Source: Clostridiales bacterium (lineage in GTDB: Bacteria > Bacillota > Clostridia > Lachnospirales > Lachnospiraceae). From it: a stretch of DNA of 60,548 nt. The stretch is from assembly GCA_021204045.1 (NCBI GenBank), contig JAJQAA010000009.1, positions 1 through 60,548 of the forward strand, written 5' to 3'. Below are positions 37,212 through 45,394 of this stretch, one piece after another. A program made the position numbers and the translations under genes. The notes beneath the pieces were generated by a model. That model did not search any database. It was not told where the DNA came from and saw only the letters and a list, made by a program, of their open reading frames with translations. The number at the start of each line of letters is the position of its first letter. The first letter of the stretch is position 1.

Positions 37212-39635
37212 ATGAATACTGCATTATCGTGGATCAGGGCTTATGTGCCGGATCTGGATGTGGCGCCGCAGGAATTTGCGGACGCCATGACCCTGTCGGG
37301 AAGCAAGGTGGAGAACTATACCCGTTTTGATAAAAATCTTGAGAAGATTGTGGTTGGCCAGATCACGAAGATTGAGCGCCATCCCAACGCGGACAAGCTG
37401 ATCATCTGCCAGGTGGATATCGGCACGGAGACGATTCAGATTGTCACCGGGGCGCCCAATGTAAACGAGGGCGACAAGGTGCCGGTCGTGCTGGATGGCG
37501 GCAAGGTGGCCGGCGGACATGACGGCGGCCCGATGCCGGAGGACGGCATCCGCATCAAGAAGGGGAAGCTGCGCGGCGTTGAGTCTAACGGCATGATGTG
37601 CTCGATCGAGGAGCTGGGTTCTTCGCGCGACATGTATCCGGACGCGCCGGAGCTGGGTATCTATATTCTGCCCCAGGATACGCCGGTGGGCGCGGACGCG
37701 GTGGAAGTGCTGGGCCTGCATGACGTTGTGTTCGAGTATGAGATTACCTCAAACCGCGTGGACTGCTACAGCGTGGTCGGTCTGGCCCGCGAGGCGGCGG
37801 CGACGTTTGGCAAACCGTTTTATCCTCCCGAAATCAAGAAAAGCGGCAATGACGAGGATATCCGCGATTATCTGCAGGTTTCCGTGGAGGACCCGCAGCT
37901 GTGTCCGCGCTACAGCGCACGCATGGTGAAAAATATCCGCCTGGCGCCGTCGCCGGAGTGGATGCAGAGGCGGCTGGCCGCGAGCGGCATCCGGCCGATC
38001 AATAATATCGTCGATATTACCAACTACGTGATGGAAGAATACGGCCAGCCGATGCACGCGTTCGATTACGACCTTCTCGCCGGACACAGGATTGTGGTTA
38101 AGTGCGCGAAAGACGGCGATGAGTTCCAGACCCTGGACGGACAGATGCGTAAGCTCGACCATGATATCCTGATGATCAATGACGGCGAGAAGGAAGTCGG
38201 TATCGCCGGTATCATGGGCGGTGAAAATTCCAAGATTACCGATCAGATTAAGACAGTCGTTTTCGAGGGCGCCTGTTTTGACGGCACCAATATCCATCTG
38301 TCCGCGAAGAGGCTCGGCCTGCGCACGGAGGCCTCCGGCAAATACGAGAAGGGCCTTGACCCGAACACGGCATATGAAGCGATCAACCGCGCCTGTCAGC
38401 TGGTGGAGGAGCTGGACGCAGGCGATGTTGTGGGCGGCATTATTGATATTTATCCGCAGAAACGGGAGCCGGCGCGCATCCATTTTGATGCGGACCGCAT
38501 CAACGCCCTGCTGGGGACGGACATCGACGCGGAGACAATGAAAGGATATTTTGCAAAAATTGATCTGGGTTTTGATGAGACGACGCAGGAGGTGATCGCG
38601 CCGACGTTCCGCCAGGATCTGAAATGTCTCGCGGATCTGGCCGAGGAGGTCGCGCGCTTCTACGGCTATGACAACATTCCGACAACACTGCCATCGGGCG
38701 AGGCGGTGACCGGCCAACTTTCCGAGCGCCAGGAGATCGAAAATCTGGTCAGCGAGGTCGCGGAATTCTGTGGCTTCAGCCAGAGCATGAGCTATTCGTT
38801 TGAGAGCCCGAAGGTGTTCGATAAGCTGCTGATTCCGGCGGATTCGCCGCTGCGTCAGGCGATCGAGATTCAGAATCCGCTCGGCGAGGATTTCAGCATT
38901 ATGCGCACGCTGTCGCTGAACGGTCTTCTCAGCTCTCTGTCGACCAACTACAACCGCCGCAACAAAAATGTGAAGCTTTACGAGATGGCGAACGTTTATC
39001 TGCCGAAAGCACTGCCGCTTACGGAGCTACCGGATGAGCGCGGGCAGCTGACTCTGGGCATGTACGGGGAAGGCGACTTTTTCACGATGAAGGGCGTGAT
39101 TGAGGCGATCTTTGAAAAGCTGGGTCTGAAGAAAAAAGTGCATTACGATCCGTCCTGCGATCGTCCGTATCTGCATCCGGGCCGCAAAGCGGATATCGTA
39201 TATAATAAGAAAGTGATCGGCTATCTCGGCGAGGTGCATCCGGACGTGCGTGACAATTATCGCATTGGCGAGCGCGCCTATCTTGCGGTGCTGGATATGC
39301 CGATGGTGACGAAATTCATCAGTTTCGACCACAAGTACAGCGAGCTGGCCAAATATCCGGCCGTGACCCGCGATATCAGCATGGTTGTGCCGCGGAGCGT
39401 GCTGGTCGGCCAGATCGAGGATATCCTCGCGCAGCGCGGCGGGAAGATGCTGGAAAGCTACCAGCTGTTTGACGTCTATGAGGGCGCGCAGATTCTCGCC
39501 GGTTTTAAATCCGTGGCGTACTCGATTACGTTCCGCGCCAAGGACCACACGCTGACCGACGACGAGGTAGCGGCCACGATGAAGAAGATCCTGAACGGGC
39601 TGCAGGGACTGGGCATCAAGCTGCGGGAGCAGTAG
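37212..39635 (+). CDS. pheT: Phenylalanyl-tRNA synthetase beta subunit
   Basis: 807 residues; it recognises tRNA-Phe and edits mischarged Tyr. Domains in order: an OB-fold tRNA-binding domain (about 40-150, VGQITKIERHPNADKL), the B3/B4 editing domain (about 210-385, SARMVKNIRLAP), B5 (about 410-480), the inactive synthetase-like core and the C-terminal FDX anticodon-binding domain (KYPAVTRDISMVVP). AAGGAGAA precedes ATG 37212. The 119-base spacer after pheS is long for this pair and contains a small hairpin, GGTTAC (37132-37137) with GTAACC (37148-37153), but no clear promoter. Confidence 0.97.
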   Translation: MNTALSWIRAYVPDLDVAPQEFADAMTLSGSKVENYTRFDKNLEKIVVGQITKIERHPNADKLIICQVDIGTETIQIVTGAPNVNEGDKVPVVLDGGKVAGGHDGGPMPEDGIRIKKGKLRGVESNGMMCSIEELGSSRDMYPDAPELGIYILPQDTPVGADAVEVLGLHDVVFEYEITSNRVDCYSVVGLAREAAATFGKPFYPPEIKKSGNDEDIRDYLQVSVEDPQLCPRYSARMVKNIRLAPSPEWMQRRLAASGIRPINNIVDITNYVMEEYGQPMHAFDYDLLAGHRIVVKCAKDGDEFQTLDGQMRKLDHDILMINDGEKEVGIAGIMGGENSKITDQIKTVVFEGACFDGTNIHLSAKRLGLRTEASGKYEKGLDPNTAYEAINRACQLVEELDAGDVVGGIIDIYPQKREPARIHFDADRINALLGTDIDAETMKGYFAKIDLGFDETTQEVIAPTFRQDLKCLADLAEEVARFYGYDNIPTTLPSGEAVTGQLSERQEIENLVSEVAEFCGFSQSMSYSFESPKVFDKLLIPADSPLRQAIEIQNPLGEDFSIMRTLSLNGLLSSLSTNYNRRNKNVKLYEMANVYLPKALPLTELPDERGQLTLGMYGEGDFFTMKGVIEAIFEKLGLKKKVHYDPSCDRPYLHPGRKADIVYNKKVIGYLGEVHPDVRDNYRIGERAYLAVLDMPMVTKFISFDHKYSELAKYPAVTRDISMVVPRSVLVGQIEDILAQRGGKMLESYQLFDVYEGAQILAGFKSVAYSITFRAKDHTLTDDEVAATMKKILNGLQGLGIKLREQ

Positions 39636-39661
39636 ATGTAAAGTTTTTCGCGGAAATGGGC

Positions 39662-39690
39662 TTGTGTTTTTGCGCAATCTATGCTAAACT
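39662..39690 (+). promoter_or_regulatory. Promoter of secG
   Basis: TTGTGT at 39662-39667 and TAAACT at 39685-39690 with a 17-bp spacer, 35 bp before the secG ATG. Confidence 0.55.
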
Positions 39691-39724
39691 TCTTTTGTTT
39701 GACAAGTAGGAGGTGCGCGTTTCG

Positions 39725-39952
39725 ATGTTAAAGACGATTTTATCCGTGATTTTTGTTATTATATGCGTGTTTCTGGTTGCAGTCGTGCTGCTCCAGGAGG
39801 GCAAATCAGCCGGGCTGGGTTCCATCAGCGGCATGGCAGACAGCTACTGGGGTAAAAACAAGGCACGGTCGATGGAAGGAAACCTGGAGAAGCTTACGAG
39901 GTTTGCCGCCGTCGGATTTCTGGTGCTGGCGATAGTATTAAACCTGCTGTAG
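39725..39952 (+). CDS. secG: Preprotein translocase subunit SecG
   Basis: A membrane protein of 75 residues that assists SecYEG-mediated export. Two transmembrane helices lie at about 3-23 and 54-74, separated by the conserved loop LLQEGKSAGLGSISGMAD. ATG 39725 is taken as start; the frame is open to a GTG at 39713 that lies within the ribosome site AGGAGG (39708-39713). A strong terminator follows immediately. Confidence 0.92.
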   Translation: MLKTILSVIFVIICVFLVAVVLLQEGKSAGLGSISGMADSYWGKNKARSMEGNLEKLTRFAAVGFLVLAIVLNLL

Positions 39953-39956
39953 GATG

Positions 39957-39987
39957 AAGCACTCTTGGTGACAAGAGTGCTTTTTTA
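39957..39987 (+). terminator. Intrinsic terminator after secG
   Basis: AAGCACTCTTG at 39957-39967 and CAAGAGTGCTT at 39972-39982 form a perfect 11-bp stem with a GTGA loop, ending in a run of six T. It separates secG from smpB. Confidence 0.85.
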
Positions 39988-40025
39988 TCCTGACCGTTCT
40001 GTCCGGGCGCGGAACTCCCTCCGGG

Positions 40026-40097
40026 GCACAGAGCACGCCCGAAACGCAGAGCACGCCCGAAGCGCAGTGCATGTCCGGGGTGCAGTGCATGTCCGGG
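40026..40097 (+). repeat. Four tandem 18-bp units before smpB
   Basis: Four units of exactly 18 bp at 40026, 40044, 40062 and 40080: two of the form xCxCAGAGCACGCCCGAA and two of GTGCAGTGCATGTCCGGG type. The array ends 16 bases before the smpB start and contributes to its leader. It is too short and lacks spacers for a CRISPR. Confidence 0.7.
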
Positions 40098-40113
40098 AAG
40101 AAAGGAAATCTTC

Positions 40114-40575
40114 ATGAAGGATTCGATCAAACTGATTGCCAACAACAAGAAGGCATATCACGATTATTTTATTGATGAAAAATTTGAGTGCGGGATCGAG
40201 CTGTTCGGCACTGAGGTGAAGTCAATCCGCATGGGCAAGTGCAGTATTAAGGAAGCCTTTGTGCGTATCGACCGGGGCGAGGTCTACGTCTACGGCATGC
40301 ACGTCAATCCTTATGAGAAGGGCAACATCTTTAACAAGGATCCGTTGCGGCCCCGCAAGCTGCTGATGCACCGCGCCGAGATTCGCAAGCTCGAGGGGAA
40401 AATCCGCGAGAAGGGGCTGACGCTCGTACCGCTGCAGGTGTATTTCAAGGGAAGCCTTGTGAAGGTTGAGGTCGGTCTGGCCAGAGGTAAGAAGCTCTAC
40501 GATAAGCGGGAAGCCCTGGCGAAGGCGGATATGAAGCGCGAGGTGGAGCGGGATTACAAAGAAAAGCTGAGGTAG
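40114..40575 (+). CDS. smpB: SsrA-binding protein SmpB
   Basis: A small RNA-binding protein of 153 residues that delivers tmRNA to stalled ribosomes (trans-translation). Conserved stretches are [48 protein letters not shown] and the basic C-terminal tail [20 protein letters not shown] precedes the ATG. Firmicutes often have rnr between secG and smpB, but here there is only a terminator and a repeat array. I see no tmRNA gene after it, and no clear promoter of its own. Confidence 0.95.
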   Translation: MKDSIKLIANNKKAYHDYFIDEKFECGIELFGTEVKSIRMGKCSIKEAFVRIDRGEVYVYGMHVNPYEKGNIFNKDPLRPRKLLMHRAEIRKLEGKIREKGLTLVPLQVYFKGSLVKVEVGLARGKKLYDKREALAKADMKREVERDYKEKLR

Positions 40576-40578
40576 GAC

Positions 40579-40607
40579 TTGCGCAAAACCGGATTCCGCG
40601 TTATAAT
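40579..40607 (+). promoter_or_regulatory. Promoter of the thiamine operon
   Basis: TTGCGC at 40579-40584 and a consensus TATAAT at 40602-40607 with 17 bp between. The transcript begins just before the TPP riboswitch. Confidence 0.75.
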
Positions 40608-40619
40608 CAGGGAAACCAA

Positions 40620-40706
40620 GCAGCAGGGGAGCTCGTAGTGACGGGCTGAGAGGAAGCAGACAGCTTCGACCCTTATACCTGATGCGGATAATGCCGCCGG
40701 AGGAAG
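40620..40706 (+). promoter_or_regulatory. TPP riboswitch (THI box)
   Basis: Canonical aptamer elements in order: GGGGAGCTC, GGGCTGAGAGGAAG, CTTCGACCCTTATACCTGA, GCGGATAATGCC and the closing AGGAAG. Binding of thiamine pyrophosphate would favour the terminator at 40728-40766 and shut off the operon from thiW onward. Edges of the P1 stem are approximate. Confidence 0.93.
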
Positions 40707-40727
40707 TCAGATTGACAGGGATTTTTT

Positions 40728-40766
40728 CAGGAGACATCGTTTCAGGTGTCTCCTGTTGTCGTTTTG
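40728..40766 (+). terminator. Riboswitch-controlled terminator
   Basis: CAGGAGACA at 40728-40736 pairs perfectly with TGTCTCCTG at 40747-40755 and is followed by TTGTCGTTTT. It sits between the TPP aptamer and thiW, the expected place for the expression platform. Confidence 0.7.
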
Positions 40767-40809
40767 GATTATCATTTGCAGTCCGTGAGAGACCGAAGGA
40801 GGAACATTC

Positions 40810-41346
40810 ATGAACAGAGAACACGGAACAATCACAACAAGGAAAATGGTATTTACGGCAATGCTGGCCTGCCTGTCTTTCGTACTGTGTACGTTTGTCT
40901 ACTTCCCGGCGATGGCGCCGTTTCAGCATTTTATCGACGTCATTGCCGAGATTATTCTGGGACCCTGGTACGCGTTCGCGGCGGCGCTGATCTGCGGCGT
41001 GATGCGGATGATGTCCGGGCGGACGATCCAGGCGGTGATGGGAGCGATTTTCGGTCCGATTGTCGGCGGCCTGCTCTATCGCCGGACAAAAAATATCTGG
41101 CTGGCCTGGCTGGGCGAGGTGATCGGCACGGGCTTTTGCGGGGCGATGGCCTCTTATCCGCTGATGAAACTGTTCTATGGGCTGGATGTGATCAATCCAT
41201 TTTATTATATTCCATATTATACGCCGTCTGCGGTGGTCGGCGGCGGCATGGGCCTGGCGGTGATCCTGATTCTTAAACGCAGCGGCATGCTGCGGGTGAT
41301 CCTGGAGACGCTGGAGGAAGAGCGGAGCAGGAGGACGATCCGATGA
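40810..41346 (+). CDS. thiW: ECF transporter S component ThiW
   Basis: A membrane substrate-binding (S) subunit of an energy-coupling-factor transporter, 178 residues with about five helices. FPAMAPFQHFIDVIAEIILG, VMRMMSGRTIQAVMGAIFG and YTPSAVVGGG are typical of ThiW, which is predicted to import the thiazole moiety of thiamine. It needs the shared EcfA-EcfA'-EcfT module, not encoded here. AAGGAGGA precedes the ATG. Its stop overlaps the thiM start (ATGA). Confidence 0.9.
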   Translation: MNREHGTITTRKMVFTAMLACLSFVLCTFVYFPAMAPFQHFIDVIAEIILGPWYAFAAALICGVMRMMSGRTIQAVMGAIFGPIVGGLLYRRTKNIWLAWLGEVIGTGFCGAMASYPLMKLFYGLDVINPFYYIPYYTPSAVVGGGMGLAVILILKRSGMLRVILETLEEERSRRTIR

Positions 41347-41432
41347 GGGATACCGGGGAGATGGGTATCAGGACAATGGATGTCGGAACAATGGATGCTG
41401 AGGCGATGGATGCCGGGATGATGGATTTTGCG
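41343..41432 (+). repeat. 15-bp tandem repeat forming the ThiM N-terminus
   Basis: Six contiguous 15-bp units from 41343 encode MRDTG, EMGIR, TMDVG, TMDAE, AMDAG and MMDFA. The best units (from 41373) share xxxATGGATGxCGx. The array adds about 26 residues ahead of the first conserved ThiM residues and supplies several in-frame ATG codons. Confidence 0.65.
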
Positions 41433-42251
41433 GCCTCGCTGGCTCGGGTGCGCGAGCGGGCGCCGCTTGTGCAATGTATCACCAATTTTGTCACGGTCAA
41501 CGACTGCGCGAACATCATTCTGGCGGCTGGTGGTTCGCCGTCGATGGCGGGGGATGTGCGCGAGGCGGCGGAGGCCGTCTGCGGGGCGCAGGCTCTGGTG
41601 TGCAACATGGGCGCGATCGAAATGGTGGATTCGATGGTGTCGGCGGGGAAGAAGGCAAATGAGCTGGGAAAGCCGGTGATTCTGGATCCGGTCGCGGTGG
41701 GCGGCACACAGCTGCGCCGCGAGGCGGCGGGACGTCTGCTTGATGAGGTGCATTTCACGGTAATCCGTGGCAATGCCTCGGAGATCCGTTATCTCGCGGA
41801 GCGTAGGGCGACTGTGGGGAGCGGTGTTGACGTCATGGCTGTAGATGTGGTGACTCGGGACAATCTTTCTGCTGTCGCGAAGATGGTGCGGGAGCTGGCT
41901 GCACGCACGGGCAGCGTGATCGCGCTGTCCGGGGTACTGGATGTGGTCTCGGACGGGAAGAACGTCGTGGTGCTGGAGAATGGCTGTGCGACGATGTCCC
42001 GGATCACCGGGAGTGGCTGCATGCTGACTTCGCTCATCGGGGCGTTTTGCGGCGCAGATCCGGAGCATGGTTTTGCGGCGGCCTGCGCGGCCATGGCGGC
42101 CATGGGCGTTTGCGGGGAGATGGCGGAGCGTCTGCGCCTGGAGCGCGGGAGCGGTAATGCCAGCTTCCGTACGGATCTGATTGACGCCATATTTAGTCTG
42201 ACAGAGAAACAGCTTTTGGAGGGAGCGCATTATGAAATTTTTAAAGGATGA
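41343..42251 (+). CDS. thiM: Hydroxyethylthiazole kinase ThiM
   Basis: Phosphorylates 4-methyl-5-(2-hydroxyethyl)thiazole in thiazole salvage; cytoplasmic, 302 residues. The conserved core starts at PLVQCITNFVTVNDCANI, followed by AAGGSPSMA, GKPVILDPVAVGGTQLRR, VIRGNASEI and SRITGSGCMLTSLIGAF with the anion-hole GxGC. The first 26 residues are a Met/Asp-rich repeat not seen in ordinary ThiM, so true initiation may be at ATG 41421. The overlap with the thiW stop favours 41343. It acts with ThiW upstream and ThiE downstream. Confidence 0.93.
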   Translation: MRDTGEMGIRTMDVGTMDAEAMDAGMMDFAASLARVRERAPLVQCITNFVTVNDCANIILAAGGSPSMAGDVREAAEAVCGAQALVCNMGAIEMVDSMVSAGKKANELGKPVILDPVAVGGTQLRREAAGRLLDEVHFTVIRGNASEIRYLAERRATVGSGVDVMAVDVVTRDNLSAVAKMVRELAARTGSVIALSGVLDVVSDGKNVVVLENGCATMSRITGSGCMLTSLIGAFCGADPEHGFAAACAAMAAMGVCGEMAERLRLERGSGNASFRTDLIDAIFSLTEKQLLEGAHYEIFKG

Positions 42252-42891
42252 GATTCGTGACGCCATGCTTCTCTACGCGATAACGGATCGGATGTGGCTG
42301 AAGGAGGGCGAGAGTCTGATCGACGTCTGCGGGCGGGTGCTGGAAAACGGCGCCACGTTTCTGCAGGTGCGCGAGAAGGATCTGGATGAGGGTGACTTCG
42401 CGGCGGAAGCCGCGAAGCTGAAGGCGCTTTGCGCCGGATACCGCGTGCCGTTTGTGGTCAATGACAGTGTGGAGATTGCACTCGCGATCGACGCGGATGG
42501 CGTCCATGTCGGACAGTCGGATATCCGGGGCAGAGACATCCGCGCGATGATCGGTCCGGATAAGATTCTGGGGATCTCAGCGGGAACCGTCGCGGAAGCG
42601 TTGGCGGCTGAAAAAGCGGGAGCCGATTATATTGGCGTGGGATCGGTATTCGCGACCAGCACCAAGAAGGATGCCAGGAATATGACAATCGGGCAGCTGC
42701 GTGAAATTTGCGCCGCGGTGCGGATCCCGGCGGTGGCGATCGGCGGGATCAAGGAAGAGAATCTTCTGGAACTGCGGGAAAGCGGCGCGGCCGGCGTGGC
42801 GGTAGTATCGGCGATCTTTGCCGCCAAAGATCCCGGCGCGGCGACGGCGCGCCTGCTTGCCCTGGCAAGGAAGGTGGCCGGCCGTGGATAA
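42232..42891 (+). CDS. thiE: Thiamine-phosphate synthase ThiE
   Basis: Joins HMP-pyrophosphate and thiazole-phosphate to make thiamine monophosphate; a cytoplasmic TIM barrel of 219 residues. Key stretches are FLQVREKDLDEG (diphosphate-binding Arg and Lys), VNDSVEIALAIDADGVHVGQ, GADYIGVGSVFATSTKKDA and VAIGGIKEENL. GGAGGGAG within the end of thiM is the ribosome site and the genes overlap by 20 bases. Its stop overlaps the GTG start of the next gene. Confidence 0.95.
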   Translation: MKFLKDEIRDAMLLYAITDRMWLKEGESLIDVCGRVLENGATFLQVREKDLDEGDFAAEAAKLKALCAGYRVPFVVNDSVEIALAIDADGVHVGQSDIRGRDIRAMIGPDKILGISAGTVAEALAAEKAGADYIGVGSVFATSTKKDARNMTIGQLREICAAVRIPAVAIGGIKEENLLELRESGAAGVAVVSAIFAAKDPGAATARLLALARKVAGRG

Positions 42892-43522
42892 AAAATTCGC
42901 GATTTTTGATATGGACGGCACGCTGATCGACTCCATGCCATACTGGCGCGGACTGGCACTGGAATATCTGAAGGAGAGGGGAATTGAGCACGTTCCGCCA
43001 GCTATTTTCGCTAAAATAGTGCCGCTGACAATGAAGGAGTCCGCCGCCCTGTTTATCCGGGAATTTGGCATTCCCGGCACGCCGGAGACGGTGGCGGCGG
43101 AGATGAACGCGGTGATGGAAGGACATTATCGCGGCGATATTCCTCTGAAACCGCAGGCTGCGGAGTATCTGCGCCGCCTGCAGAGGAATGGCGTGCGCAT
43201 GTGTGTGGCGTCTGCGACCGCCGAGCCTCTGGTGCGAATCTGCCTGGGGCGGCTGGGGGTTCTGGACTGTTTTGACTTTATCCTTTCCTGTGAGACGGTG
43301 GGAGCGGGAAAAAACCGCCCAGATGTCTATTTGCAGTCTGCGCAGAGGCTTGGCGCGGCTCCGGACGAGACGGCTGTCTACGAGGACGCCATTTACGCGG
43401 CGCGCACCGCGAAGGAGGCCGGCTTCTATGTAGTTGGGATTTATGACGAAAGTTCCCGCGAAAACTGGGAACAGATGACGGAGATCGCGGATGAGACGAT
43501 GAGAGAATTCATCGGTTTTTGA
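42884..43522 (+). CDS. HAD-superfamily phosphatase in the thiamine operon
   Basis: 212 residues from GTG 42884, whose first bases overlap the thiE stop. HAD motif I is FDMDGTLID (nucleophile and acid/base Asp), a helical cap follows, motif II is VASATAE, and motif III/IV is VGAGKNRPDVY with VYEDAIYAA. It is like beta-phosphoglucomutase/phosphatase subfamily members. The usual TMP kinase ThiL is absent, so a plausible role is dephosphorylation of thiamine phosphate or another pathway phosphate. In plants a TenA-HAD fusion (TH2) does exactly that. The function is inferred from context only. Confidence 0.85.
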   Translation: MDKKFAIFDMDGTLIDSMPYWRGLALEYLKERGIEHVPPAIFAKIVPLTMKESAALFIREFGIPGTPETVAAEMNAVMEGHYRGDIPLKPQAAEYLRRLQRNGVRMCVASATAEPLVRICLGRLGVLDCFDFILSCETVGAGKNRPDVYLQSAQRLGAAPDETAVYEDAIYAARTAKEAGFYVVGIYDESSRENWEQMTEIADETMREFIGF

Positions 43523-43578
43523 CGCCTAAATCATAACATTACAGTATAAATAATTTCTGCAATTCGAAGGGAGAAATC

Positions 43579-43878
43579 ATGAGAGCGAGTATTGCGATTC
43601 AGGTACTGCCGGCGGTGGATACGGACGAGGAGGTCTGCCGCATCGTGGACGAGGTGATTGCCTACATCCAGAGCACGGGGCTGCGCTGCGAGGTGGGACC
43701 GTTTGAGACGACGATCGAGGGCGATAATTATGATCAGCTGATGGACATCGCCAAAGAATGCCAGCATGTGGCGATCCGCGCGGGCGCGCCCAAGGTTTCC
43801 GCCTACATTAAGGTGGTCTGCCGGCCGGAGGGGGAAATCCTCTCGATCGACCAGAAAATCGGGAAATACCAGCGCTAG
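43579..43878 (+). CDS. MTH1187/YkoF-like thiamine-binding protein
   Basis: 99 residues of the Thiamine_BP family (ferredoxin-like fold, usually oligomeric). Recognisable parts are RASIAIQVLPAVDTDEEVCR, GPFETTIEGDNYDQLMDIA and the C-terminal VSAYIKVVCRPEGE. GAAGGGAGAAATC precedes ATG 43579. Such proteins bind thiamine or HMP in the cytoplasm, and their place in a TPP-riboswitch operon supports that. The 56-base gap upstream includes TATAAA at 43545-43550 but no well-spaced -35, so a separate promoter is doubtful. Confidence 0.88.
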   Translation: MRASIAIQVLPAVDTDEEVCRIVDEVIAYIQSTGLRCEVGPFETTIEGDNYDQLMDIAKECQHVAIRAGAPKVSAYIKVVCRPEGEILSIDQKIGKYQR

Positions 43879-43930
43879 ACGCTGACGTTTCATCGCGTGG
43901 GAACAGAAATGGTTTTCTGCGCGGAGGAAA

Positions 43931-43963
43931 AGCGGCAAACCGGGGGCACCACTCTTTGCCGCT
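43931..43963 (+). other. 9-bp hairpin before thiD
   Basis: AGCGGCAAA at 43931-43939 pairs exactly with TTTGCCGCT at 43955-43963 (15-base loop). No T-run follows, so it is more likely an mRNA processing or stability element inside the operon than a terminator. Confidence 0.4.
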
Positions 43964-43991
43964 ATACAAAAGTAATGCGAAAGGAGACATT

Positions 43992-44789
43992 ATGAGAACA
44001 GCATTATCAATCGCTGGGAGTGATTCCAGCGGAGGCGCCGGCATTCAGGCTGATTTGAAGACCATGACCATGAACGGGGTCTTTGGCATGAGCGCGGTGA
44101 CGGCGCTGACAGCCCAGAACACGACCGGCGTGAGCGGCATTATGGAGGTGAGCGCGGATTTTCTCGCAAAGCAGATCAACGCGGTATTTGAGGATATCCG
44201 GCCCGACGCGGTGAAGATCGGCATGGTTTCGGCCTCTGCCCTGATCGAGACGATCGCGGAACGACTGACTTTCTATGGAGCAAAGAACATCGTGGTCGAC
44301 CCGGTCATGGTGGCGACAAGCGGCGCGCGCCTTCTGGAGCCGGGAGCGGCGGATATTCTCAAGGAACGGCTGCTGCCGCTGGCAGCGGTGACGACGCCCA
44401 ATATTCCGGAGGCGGAGATTCTCGCCAACATGGAGATTCATACGGAAGCGGATATGGAGACGGCGGCGGCACGCATCTATGAAAATTATCACTGCGCGGT
44501 TCTGGTGAAGGGCGGGCACAATGTCAACGACGCCAATGACCTGCTGTATTCGCAGGCGGGCGCCCGCTGGTTTCATGGCAGACGTATCGACAATCCCAAC
44601 ACGCACGGTACTGGCTGTACCCTCTCGAGCGCAATCGCTTCCAATCTGGCCAAGGGGTATGATCTGGAGACCGCGGTGAAGCGGGCGAAGGACTATATCT
44701 CCGGCGCGCTGGCGGCGATGCTGGATCTGGGACGGGGGAGCGGCCCGATGAACCACGCCTTTGACCTGGGAGGTGAGTTCGCGCGATGA
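43992..44789 (+). CDS. thiD: Hydroxymethylpyrimidine/phosphomethylpyrimidine kinase ThiD
   Basis: Phosphorylates HMP and HMP-P to the pyrophosphate used by ThiE; cytoplasmic, 265 residues. The ribokinase-like signature ALSIAGSDSSGGAGIQADLK is at residues 4-23. DPVMVATSGARLL, TPNIPEAE, VLVKGGHN and NTHGTGCTLSSAIAS are all standard. ATG 43992 has AAGGAG at 43981-43986; the frame is open to 43956 but without a ribosome site. It overlaps thiT by four bases (ATGA). Confidence 0.95.
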   Translation: MRTALSIAGSDSSGGAGIQADLKTMTMNGVFGMSAVTALTAQNTTGVSGIMEVSADFLAKQINAVFEDIRPDAVKIGMVSASALIETIAERLTFYGAKNIVVDPVMVATSGARLLEPGAADILKERLLPLAAVTTPNIPEAEILANMEIHTEADMETAAARIYENYHCAVLVKGGHNVNDANDLLYSQAGARWFHGRRIDNPNTHGTGCTLSSAIASNLAKGYDLETAVKRAKDYISGALAAMLDLGRGSGPMNHAFDLGGEFAR

Positions 44790-45394
44790 ACAGCGTCCTG
44801 ATCACGGTTGTGTTTACGGTTCTGTATTTTGGCGTCACGATTTTCCTCACGCGCGGTGTGCGCCTGGGTACGAAGGATCTCTGTCTCTGCGGAGTTACGG
44901 TAGCGCTGACGATGATTCTAGAAACGATCCGGGTACCGTTGCCTACCGGGGCGAGCGTCCCTTGTGTTTCCATGGTGCCGCTGATGGTTCTGGCGGTGAT
45001 TGCCGATCCGCGCATGTCCTTTTTGTCTGGCTGGGTCTGCGGAATTCTGGTGATTTTTCTGGTTCCGGGCTGGTATCCGGTCCACTGGGGGCAGTTCTTC
45101 GTTGAGCATATGGTCTGTTTTTCCTGCTACGGTTACGCGGGGATCCTGGGATCGGATAAACGCTGGAAAATTCTCTGCGGGATTGTCATTGCTTCAATTC
45201 TCTCGGTCTGCGGCCATACGTTGAGCGGTGTGATTTTCTTCTCGCAGAACGCCTGGGACGGCTGGGGCGCCTGGGGCTACAGCATTGCCTACAATTTCAG
45301 TGAATACATTCCGATATGCGTGCTGGCCGGTATTATTGTTCTGGCGTTGCCTCTGAACGCGTTGAAAAAGGTGATGGGGAGGGCGGACGCATGA
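44786..45394 (+). CDS. thiT: ThiT-like thiamine ECF transporter S component
   Basis: A membrane protein of 202 residues with about six helices that binds thiamine for an ECF transporter. LGTKDLCLCGVTVALTMI opens the conserved part, and WYPVHWGQFFVEHMVCFSCY and YSIAYNFSEYIPICVLAG carry the aromatic residues usual for ThiT ligand binding. It overlaps thiD and tenA by four bases each, so it is tightly coupled. The assignment rests on pattern and context; sequence divergence from textbook ThiT is noticeable. Confidence 0.82.
   Translation: MNSVLITVVFTVLYFGVTIFLTRGVRLGTKDLCLCGVTVALTMILETIRVPLPTGASVPCVSMVPLMVLAVIADPRMSFLSGWVCGILVIFLVPGWYPVHWGQFFVEHMVCFSCYGYAGILGSDKRWKILCGIVIASILSVCGHTLSGVIFFSQNAWDGWGAWGYSIAYNFSEYIPICVLAGIIVLALPLNALKKVMGRADA

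Noticed and set aside
40026-40097. CRISPR array
   Set aside because: The units are contiguous 18-mers with no spacers, and no cas genes are near.
40576-40620. tmRNA gene after smpB
   Set aside because: Only 45 bases separate smpB from the TPP aptamer and they hold a promoter; no tRNA-like ends or tag peptide reading frame are visible.
43519-43550. Promoter before the thiamine-binding protein gene
   Set aside because: TTGACG and TATAAA are present but 20 bp apart, outside the usual spacer range; the operon promoter is sufficient.
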